DNA of 64,000 nucleotides from assembly GCF_013377085.1 (NCBI RefSeq), contig NZ_JACAAX010000006.1:62001-126000 (forward strand). Reading direction: 5' to 3'. The translations under genes and the position numbers were made by a program. Shown here in pieces: positions 18,990 to 24,889 of the stretch. The notes under the pieces were generated by a model. That model made no database searches, was not told the origin of the DNA, and worked only from the letters and a program-made list of their open reading frames with translations. The stretch's first letter is position 1, and the number at the start of each line of letters is the position of its first letter. This DNA is from Rhodoplanes sp. (GTDB taxonomy: Bacteria > Pseudomonadota > Alphaproteobacteria > Rhizobiales > Xanthobacteraceae).

Positions 18990-20327
18990 ATGGCCACCCG
19001 CGCCAAAAAGCCTGACGCTTCACCCTCGCTGTTCGCGGCCGCCAGCCTCGATCACGACGCGCCGCGTCCGCTCGCCGACAAGCTGCGCCCGACCAGCCTG
19101 GCCGAGGTGGTCGGGCAGGACCACCTGCTCGGGCCGGACGGCGCGCTGACCCGGATGATCGAGACGCGCTCGCTCGGCTCGCTGGTGTTCTGGGGGCCGC
19201 CCGGCACCGGCAAGACCACGGTGGCGCGGCTGCTGGCGCACGCGACCGACCTCGAGTTCGTCCAGATCTCCGCGGTCTTCTCCGGCGTCGCCGATTTGAA
19301 GAAGGTGTTCGACGCCGCCCGCGATCGTCGCGAGATGGGGCAGGGCACGCTTCTGTTCGTCGACGAGGTGCACCGCTTCAACCGCGCCCAGCAGGACTCC
19401 TTCCTGCCCGTGATGGAGGACGGAACCGTGGTGCTGGTCGGCGCCACCACGGAAAACCCCAGCTTCGAGCTCAACGCCGCTCTGCTGTCGCGGGCGCGCG
19501 TGCTGGTGTTCCGGCCGCTCGATGCTGCCGCCATCGAAAAGCTGCTCGCGAGGGCGGAGGCCGCAGAGGGCCGCGCCCTCCCGCTCGATGCGGAGGCGCG
19601 CGCGTCGCTGGTGCGGATGGCCGACGGCGACGGCCGCGCCTCGCTGACGCTGGCCGAGGAGGTGTGGCGGGCCGCCCGCGCCGGCGAGGTGTTCGACGTC
19701 GCCACGCTGCAGGAGATCGTGCAGCGGCGTGCGCCGATCTACGACAAGAGCCAGGACGGCCACTACAACCTGATCTCGGCGCTGCACAAGTCGGTGCGCG
19801 GCTCCGACCCCGACGCGGCGCTCTACTATCTGTGCCGCATGCTCGATGCCGGCGAGGCCCCGCTGTTTCTCGCCCGCCGCATCGTCCGCATGGCGGTCGA
19901 GGATATCGGGCTGGCCGACCCGCAGGCCCTGGTGATCGCCAACGCGGCCAAGGACGCCTACGACTTCCTCGGCAGCCCGGAGGGCGAGCTCGCCATCGCC
20001 AATGCGGTGATCTATGTGGCGACCGCGCCGAAATCGAACGCCGCCTACAAGGCCTACGGGGCGGCGATGCGCACCGCCAAGCAGGCCGGCTCGCTGCTGC
20101 CGCCCAAGCACATCCTCAACGCGCCCACCAAGCTGATGAAGCAGGAGGGCTATTCGGCCGGCTACGAGTACGACCACGCGACCGAGGAGGCCTTTTCGGG
20201 GCAGGATTATTTTCCGGAGGCCCTCGGCCGCCAGACCTTCTACGACCCGCCCGAGCGCGGCTTCGAGCGCGAGATCCGCAAGCGCCTGGACTACTGGGCG
20301 AAGCTCAGGCGCGAGCGCGGCGGCTGA
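18990..20327 (+). CDS. rarA: Replication-associated recombination protein A (AAA ATPase)
   Basis: RarA/MgsA, 445 residues, a clamp-loader-like AAA+ ATPase that acts at stalled replication forks with RecQ, SSB and RecA. Walker A is GPPGTGKT (residues about 69-76) after the LADKLRPTSLAEVVGQDHLL box. Walker B is FVDEVHRFNRAQQD, followed by GATTENPSFELNAALLSRAR with sensor and arginine-finger residues. The C-terminal half (IYDKSQDGHYNLISALHKSV, then RMAVEDIGLADPQAL and APKSNAAYKAYGAAM) is typical of the family. GAGGACG precedes the ATG. Confidence 0.96.
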   Translation: MATRAKKPDASPSLFAAASLDHDAPRPLADKLRPTSLAEVVGQDHLLGPDGALTRMIETRSLGSLVFWGPPGTGKTTVARLLAHATDLEFVQISAVFSGVADLKKVFDAARDRREMGQGTLLFVDEVHRFNRAQQDSFLPVMEDGTVVLVGATTENPSFELNAALLSRARVLVFRPLDAAAIEKLLARAEAAEGRALPLDAEARASLVRMADGDGRASLTLAEEVWRAARAGEVFDVATLQEIVQRRAPIYDKSQDGHYNLISALHKSVRGSDPDAALYYLCRMLDAGEAPLFLARRIVRMAVEDIGLADPQALVIANAAKDAYDFLGSPEGELAIANAVIYVATAPKSNAAYKAYGAAMRTAKQAGSLLPPKHILNAPTKLMKQEGYSAGYEYDHATEEAFSGQDYFPEALGRQTFYDPPERGFEREIRKRLDYWAKLRRERGG

Positions 20328-20332
20328 GGAGG

Positions 20333-20361
20333 TCGATCGCGTCTGGTGCCTGGCTTATACT
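20333..20361 (+). promoter_or_regulatory. Candidate promoter of the toxin-antitoxin pair
   Basis: TATACT (20356-20361) is a good -10 element. The -35 position 17 bases upstream reads TCGATC, a poor match. It lies just after the rarA stop and 36 bases before the antitoxin start, so the pair can be transcribed on its own. Confidence rests mainly on the -10 and the position. Confidence 0.35.
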
Positions 20362-20396
20362 GGCCTCCGCGTGGGCAGCCGATGGGGAATCGCACC

Positions 20397-20618
20397 ATGA
20401 ACAAGCGTCTCGACGAGGTCCTCGTCAGGATCAAAGCTCTCCCCGAGGAACAGCAGGCCGAGGTGGCCGAGCTGCTCACCGACTATGTCGAGGCGAGTGA
20501 AACCGGAACCTGGTTGACCGTCGATCAGGTCGCCGAGATCGAGCGTCGCCTGGAGGGCGAGCCGGACTATGCGAGCGAGGAGGAGGTTCGCGCGGTCTTT
20601 GATCGTCTGACGAAATGA
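20397..20618 (+). CDS. Putative antitoxin of a ParE/RelE-type pair
   Basis: A small acidic protein of 73 residues, starting MNKRLDEVLVRIKALPEEQQ. The N-terminal half is helical (AEVAELLTDYVEA), then comes WLTVDQVAEIERRLEGEPD, and the C-terminus is acidic, EEEVRAVFDRLTK, a plausible toxin-binding tail. I cannot place it firmly in a named antitoxin family; the call rests on size, charge and its four-base overlap (ATGA) with the downstream toxin-like gene. ATG 20397 has GGGGA eight bases upstream; ATG 20382 is an alternative. Confidence 0.65.
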   Translation: MNKRLDEVLVRIKALPEEQQAEVAELLTDYVEASETGTWLTVDQVAEIERRLEGEPDYASEEEVRAVFDRLTK

Positions 20619-20893
20619 AGCTCCGCTATCGGACGGTTGCGCTTGCTGACCTCGCAGAAATCCGCGACTACATCGCTCAGGATGATCCAGAGGCCGCCCG
20701 CAAGGTGATCCGACGGATCGATACGGCAGTCGACCGACTTCGCCGAATGCCTTGGTCCGGTCGGCCGGGCGAGGTGCCGGGCACCCGCATCCTGGTCGTG
20801 CCGGGACTTCCATACGTGGTGATCTACCGGGTCGGCGAGGACGCCGTCGACATCGTCGCCGTGCTGCACACGGCCCGGAATCGCCGAACCTGA
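20615..20893 (+). CDS. Type II toxin of the ParE/RelE superfamily
   Basis: A basic protein of 92 residues with the ParE/RelE fold pattern: LRYRTVALADLAEIRDYIAQ (strand and first helix), EAARKVIRRIDTAVDRLRRM (second helix), then PWSGRPGEVPGTRILVVPGL and the strand YVVIYRVGEDAVDIVAVLHT before a basic tail (ARNRRT). ParE members poison gyrase and RelE members cut ribosome-bound mRNA; the LPYVVIYR pattern favours the ParE side, but the target is inferred. It overlaps the antitoxin stop by four bases, so expression is coupled. The pair lies between rarA and a pseudouridine synthase gene. Confidence 0.82.
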   Translation: MKLRYRTVALADLAEIRDYIAQDDPEAARKVIRRIDTAVDRLRRMPWSGRPGEVPGTRILVVPGLPYVVIYRVGEDAVDIVAVLHTARNRRT

Positions 20894-20901
20894 GGTGAGC
20901 C

Positions 20902-22545
20902 ATGACACGAGGCGGCAGCGGACCCCGGCAGCCGGGCGGCGGACGGCGGATCGCCGGTCCGCGCGATCAGGATCGGGCCGCCGGCCCGGGACGCGGCCGC
21001 ATGGGCGGTCCTCCGGGCAAAGGTCCGGGCGCCGCGAAGCGTGGTCCCGGCAAGCCCGGCAGCAAGCCAAAGGGCGCCTTCGGCGCGAAGCGGCCCGGCG
21101 GTGGTCCCGCATTCGGCGGCAAGCGGACGGCGGGCGAGGGATCGCGCGGGCCGCGCCGCGACGGTGACGAGGGACGCACGCGCATCTACGGCGTTGCCCG
21201 CAGCGACGACCGTCCGCGCACCGGCCGCAACAAGGAGGAGCGCGCTCCCGACCGGCGCTTCCTCAAGACCGGCAAGCAGCGCCGCGAGGCCGCCCCCGAG
21301 GACGGCACGCTGGCTGAGCGGTCCTACGCCGACCGGCCCACTGCCGGCCGTCCGCGGGCCGAGCGCCCCTCGGCCGATCGTCCGTATGCCGAGCGGCCCC
21401 GGCCCGCGCGGGGGCGAGACGACCATGCCGGCGAGGATCGGTTCCGCGAGGAGCGTCCCGGCCAGGACCGCGTCCGCGATGCGCGTCCGCGTCGGGACCA
21501 GCCCGCGCCCGAACCCGTGGAGGTGGCCACCGAGGCCGCAAATCTTCCGCCGCCCACCGCCGTCCAGACCGTCACGGTGACGGAGGACGAGAACGGCATG
21601 CGGGTCGACCGCTTCTTCGAGGCGCGCTTCCCGGGCCTGTCGTTCAGTCACATCCAGCGCATCGTCCGCAAGGGCCAGGTGCGGGTGAACGGCAAGCGGG
21701 TCGACACCAAGGACCGGCTGGAGGCCGGGCAGGCCGTGCGGGTGCCGCCGCTGCGGCTCGACGCCCCGAAGCCGGCCGGCGGCTCGGAGGCCGACCAGAA
21801 GACGAGGGCGTTCCTCAAGTCCATCACGCTGTTCGAGGACGACGACGTGCTGGTCCTCAACAAGCCCATGGGGCTCGCCGTGCAGGGCGGCTCCGGTACG
21901 ACGCGGCATGTCGACGGCATGCTGGAGGTGCTGCGCGATGCCAAGGGCCAGCGGCCCCGGCTGGTCCACCGGCTCGACAAGGACACGGCCGGCTGCCTGC
22001 TGGTGGCAAAAACCCGCTTCGCCGCCTCGACCCTCGCCAAGAGCTTCCGGTCGCGCGAGGCGCGAAAGGTCTACTGGGCGTTGGTCGCCGGCGTGCCGAA
22101 GCCGAAGCAGGGCCGTATCTCGACCTTCCTGGTCAAGGAGGAGCGCGAGGACGACAGCTTCATGCGGATCGCCAAGCACGGCGAGGAGGGGGCGACGCAC
22201 GCCGTCACGTATTACGCCGTGGTCGAGACGGCCGCCCAGCAGCTCGCCTGGCTGTCGCTCAAGCCGGTGACGGGCCGCACCCACCAGTTGCGCGCCCACA
22301 TGGCCCATATAGGCCATCCGATCGTTGGTGATCCGAAGTATTTCTCTATTGAAAACTGGCAGTTGCCTGGAGGGGTTCAGAACCGGCTTCACTTGATGGC
22401 GCGCCGTCTGGCGATCCCGCATCCGCGCGCCGGCACCATCGACGTGACGGCGCCGATACCGGCCCACATGGTGCAGTCGTGGAACCTGCTCGGCTTCGAC
22501 GCGACCCGCTACGACCCGATCGAGGACGCGCCGGACGAGGACTGA
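20902..22545 (+). CDS. RluC/RluD-family 23S rRNA pseudouridine synthase with long disordered head
   Basis: An enzyme of 547 residues expected to convert specific uridines of 23S rRNA to pseudouridine. From about residue 225 it has an S4 RNA-binding domain (RVDRFFEARFPGLSFSHIQR, VRKGQVRVNGKRV). The catalytic domain follows, with HRLDKDTAG carrying Asp359 and GRTHQLRAHMAHIGHPIVGD. Residues 1 to about 215 are low-complexity, rich in Arg, Gly, Pro and Asp, with loose repeats of the ADRP, AERP and AGRP type. Related enzymes have about 300-350 residues. The head is probably an RNA-binding disordered tail (inference). ATG 20902 follows GAGGTGAG, nine bases after the toxin gene. Confidence 0.9.
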   Translation: MTRGGSGPRQPGGGRRIAGPRDQDRAAGPGRGRMGGPPGKGPGAAKRGPGKPGSKPKGAFGAKRPGGGPAFGGKRTAGEGSRGPRRDGDEGRTRIYGVARSDDRPRTGRNKEERAPDRRFLKTGKQRREAAPEDGTLAERSYADRPTAGRPRAERPSADRPYAERPRPARGRDDHAGEDRFREERPGQDRVRDARPRRDQPAPEPVEVATEAANLPPPTAVQTVTVTEDENGMRVDRFFEARFPGLSFSHIQRIVRKGQVRVNGKRVDTKDRLEAGQAVRVPPLRLDAPKPAGGSEADQKTRAFLKSITLFEDDDVLVLNKPMGLAVQGGSGTTRHVDGMLEVLRDAKGQRPRLVHRLDKDTAGCLLVAKTRFAASTLAKSFRSREARKVYWALVAGVPKPKQGRISTFLVKEEREDDSFMRIAKHGEEGATHAVTYYAVVETAAQQLAWLSLKPVTGRTHQLRAHMAHIGHPIVGDPKYFSIENWQLPGGVQNRLHLMARRLAIPHPRAGTIDVTAPIPAHMVQSWNLLGFDATRYDPIEDAPDED

Positions 22546-22593
22546 CCCGGCCCCGCGCCGGGAGATCCGAAGGGGGCTGCGACGGTTTCGGAT

Positions 22594-22611
22594 AATCGGT
22601 CATAACCGATT
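22594..22611. promoter_or_regulatory. Dyad AATCGGT-N4-ACCGATT, possible operator
   Basis: AATCGGT (22594-22600) and ACCGATT (22605-22611) are perfect inverted 7-base arms separated by CATA, and GTATAT follows at once, a possible -10-like sequence. It lies 48 bases after the pseudouridine synthase stop. This is the size and symmetry of a dimeric repressor site, but there is no T tract and no adjacent regulator gene. Confidence 0.35.
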
Positions 22612-22819
22612 GTATATGTGGCGCGATTCGTCGCGACCGAATGCGGAATCATACCAAGCGCATTCGCCCGGATTAGCGAACCACCGCGGCCCCTCTAGTG
22701 TGAGGGTTGTCGGTGTCTCGGGTTTGTCGAAGACGTAGTGGGCGTTGCTCGCCACCGGCCTTCACCATGATCGCGATGACGATCGCTCACGCACGCCATT
22801 GCGGGAGAGGAAGGCTCGG

Positions 22820-23029
22820 ATGTTCGGCTCGAGATTGGATTCGACCGTTTTCCACGGCGACATCGGCGAGGCCGCGCGGGTCGCGCGGGTGACCTTGGCC
22901 ATCGGCCGGTTCCGGCTCTCGACGGAAACCGCTGACCACGGCATCGAAGCCGTCCGGCCGCGGAAAGGGCTGCTGCCCGCGGACGACGTCGATCCCCGCG
23001 TCGGCTGCCGGTTGGCGCCCCGGCCCTGA
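22820..23029 (+). CDS. Possible small protein, unknown
   Basis: A 69-codon frame starting MFGSRLDSTVFHGDIGEAAR. I do not recognise it. Two things argue for a real gene: an AGAGGAAGG sequence about five bases before the ATG, and codon usage in which about 88 percent of third positions are G or C, like the neighbouring genes. Against it are the short length and the proline- and arginine-rich end. It stands about 80 bases before the sigma-EcfG promoter of the histidine kinase and has no visible promoter of its own. Confidence 0.4.
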   Translation: MFGSRLDSTVFHGDIGEAARVARVTLAIGRFRLSTETADHGIEAVRPRKGLLPADDVDPRVGCRLAPRP

Positions 23030-23109
23030 CGCGCACCGCCGCCGGTAACAGCCAACGGGTCCCGGTCGCCAAAGGCGATCCGTCATCCACAGCTTCCGTA
23101 TCGGTCGGT

Positions 23110-23134
23110 GGAACCAATCCCGCGCTGCGGCGTT
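23110..23134 (+). promoter_or_regulatory. Sigma-EcfG (general stress response) promoter of the HWE kinase operon
   Basis: GGAAC (23110-23114), 16 bases, CGTT (23131-23134). This is an exact match to the alphaproteobacterial general-stress consensus GGAAC-N16/17-CGTT recognised by EcfG-type sigma factors. It lies 53 bases before the ATG of a histidine kinase gene, in the right orientation. It predicts that the kinase and the receiver behind it are induced by general stress. Confidence 0.7.
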
Positions 23135-23187
23135 AGGGCTGCAATTGAGCATTCCTGCCGGATTGCACCCCCCGTGAAGGCTCCGAA

Positions 23188-24246
23188 ATGGACCCCATTC
23201 TGACGCACGACGGCGCCGTATCGGGTGGCTCGCATTTGTTTGCCGCGTCACGAAAACTGAATTCGTGGAAAGAGATGCTCGATGCACTTCCGGTCGCTGC
23301 CTATCTCTGCGACGGCGCCGGCGCGATCGTCCATTGCAACCGACGGGCGGCCGAGATGTGGGGCCGCTCGCCGATCGTCACCGACGACTCGCCCACCGCC
23401 TGGCCGCCGCGGCCGGTGCGCGACACCGAGCACGGCACGCACCATCTCGGCCTCGTCGACACCCCGGTGGGCGACTTCATGCGGACCGGCCAGCCGGTGC
23501 GCGACCGCGAGATCGTTCTGGAGAGAACCGACGGAGGCCGCGCCGTGGTGCTCGCCAATATCGAGCCGATCACGGGCGACGACGGCGCCGTGCTGGGCGC
23601 GGTCGGCTGCTTCCAGGACATCACCGAGCGCAAGCGGGTCGACCACCAGCAGCGCACGCTGCTCAACGAGCTCAACCACCGGGTCAAGAACACGCTGGCG
23701 ACCGTCCAGTCCTTCGCCGACCACACGATCCGCAAATGCGGCCTGTCCCGCGAGGCCCAGGACGATTTCGAGGGCCGGCTGATCGCGCTCAGCCGCGCCC
23801 ACGACCAGCTCACCCGCGGCCGCTGGGAGCCGATCGACCTCGCGACCATCGTCGAGAGCGCGGTGGCGCCGAGCTGCGGTGGCGGGGCGACCCGGCTGCA
23901 GATTGCCGGCGACGCCATCCGGCTCGGCGCCCAGGCGTCGTTGACGCTCTCGCTGGTGTTCCACGAGCTCGCCGCCAATGCGGTGAAATACGGCGCTCTG
24001 TCGGTCCCGGCCGGCCGGGTGGCGGTGACCTGGTCGGTGGTCGAGCGCGACAGCGTGCCGACCGTCCGGATCGAGTGGGTCGAGCAGGGCGGCCCAGCCG
24101 TGGTCCCGCCGGACCACCGCGGTTTCGGCTCGCGGCTGGTGCAGCACGGGCTCGCCCGGCAGCTCCGCGCGGCGGCCGCGCTTGACTACGCTGCGTCCGG
24201 GCTGCGATGTACGATGGATATTCCATTGTCATCGACGCCGGGATGA
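23188..24246 (+). CDS. HWE-family sensor histidine kinase with PAS domain
   Basis: A soluble sensor kinase of 352 residues with no membrane segment. An N-terminal PAS domain (residues about 28-150) begins EMLDALPVAAYLCDGAGAIV and ends with the PAC-type VLGAVGCFQDITERKR. The kinase part is of the HWE class: the phospho-acceptor box ELNHRVKNTLATVQSFADHT with His164, the N-box SLVFHELAANAVKYGALSVP, the IEWVEQGG motif that gives HWE its name, and GFGSRLVQHGLARQL in place of the usual G boxes. The stop overlaps the start of the receiver gene, so the two should form one signalling pair. The sensed signal is unknown. Confidence 0.92.
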   Translation: MDPILTHDGAVSGGSHLFAASRKLNSWKEMLDALPVAAYLCDGAGAIVHCNRRAAEMWGRSPIVTDDSPTAWPPRPVRDTEHGTHHLGLVDTPVGDFMRTGQPVRDREIVLERTDGGRAVVLANIEPITGDDGAVLGAVGCFQDITERKRVDHQQRTLLNELNHRVKNTLATVQSFADHTIRKCGLSREAQDDFEGRLIALSRAHDQLTRGRWEPIDLATIVESAVAPSCGGGATRLQIAGDAIRLGAQASLTLSLVFHELAANAVKYGALSVPAGRVAVTWSVVERDSVPTVRIEWVEQGGPAVVPPDHRGFGSRLVQHGLARQLRAAAALDYAASGLRCTMDIPLSSTPG

Positions 24247-24638
24247 TGTCGAACGACAACGCAGACCAGTCTCTGCCGAATTTCGATCGTCTGAACGTCC
24301 TCATCGTCGAGGACGAGGCCATCATTTCGTTCCTGATCGAGGACATGCTGCGCGAGCTCGGCTGCAGCACGGTGCGCAATGTCGCGGGTATCGACGAAGC
24401 CCTGACGGCCCTCGACGAGGAGCGCCCCGACGTGGCGGTGCTCGACGTCAATCTCGACGGCGTCGAGGTCTATCCGGTCGCCGAGCGGCTGCGCGAGCGC
24501 GGCGTCCCGTTCGTCTTCACCACCGGATACGGTGCCGACGGGCTGGCGCCTGCCTGGGCCCATATGCCGGTCGTCCAAAAGCCGTTCCGCTCCGAAATGC
24601 TCGCCCGTGCGCTCGAGGCGGTTCTTGCCAAGCCCTGA
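24243..24638 (+). CDS. Single-domain response regulator
   Basis: A receiver domain of 131 residues with no output domain. LNVLIVEDEAIISFLIEDML gives the acidic pocket, Asp68 in VAVLDVNLDG is the phosphorylation site, followed by the FVFTTGYGADG Thr/Ser region and the conserved lysine in PVVQKPFRSEM. It starts at ATG 24243, overlapping the kinase stop; ATG 24246 is equally possible. With no DNA-binding part it probably acts by protein contact or as a phosphate sink, like the single-domain regulators that tune the alphaproteobacterial general stress response. That role is inferred from the upstream sigma-EcfG promoter. Confidence 0.92.
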   Translation: MMSNDNADQSLPNFDRLNVLIVEDEAIISFLIEDMLRELGCSTVRNVAGIDEALTALDEERPDVAVLDVNLDGVEVYPVAERLRERGVPFVFTTGYGADGLAPAWAHMPVVQKPFRSEMLARALEAVLAKP

Positions 24639-24762
24639 CCTCTCGCGTGGTTCCGCAGCCTCGCCGGCGCTCCGCCGACCGTTCCCCGCGCCGCGTCCTG
24701 CGCGCTTTGACGAAACGGCGATCACAATGGAGCGCGGGCCCGACGATCCGTCGACGCGGTCG

Positions 24763-24790
24763 TTGTCGGGCGCGTGCGAACGACTAAGAT
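24763..24790 (+). promoter_or_regulatory. Candidate promoter of the pentose phosphate operon
   Basis: TTGTCG (24763-24768) and TAAGAT (24785-24790) with a 16-base spacer, 100 bases before the tal-pgi start. It is the best housekeeping-like match in the 251-base gap after the response regulator. No clear terminator or operator is seen in the same gap. Confidence 0.35.
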
Positions 24791-24889
24791 CACGCTCGAC
24801 TCCGTGCCGGGTCCCGGCGCCCGCGGACCCGTGAGGGCCGCCTACGACCGGACCGCTCGGTCTGCAACCCGAACCTCTGGACCAGGACC

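Larger units (their letters stand above)
22546..23187. other. 640-base region with one possible small gene
   Basis: This is the longest stretch without a confident gene. It holds a dyad at 22594-22611, a possible 69-residue gene at 22820-23029 and a sigma-EcfG promoter at 23110-23134, all listed separately. The part between 22620 and 22819 shows no coding pattern, tRNA or repeat that I recognise. Confidence 0.6.

Noticed and set aside
20902-21560. Repeated ADRP/AERP codons considered as a DNA repeat or CRISPR-like array
   Set aside because: The units are degenerate, vary in length and keep the reading frame of the pseudouridine synthase; this is low-complexity coding sequence.
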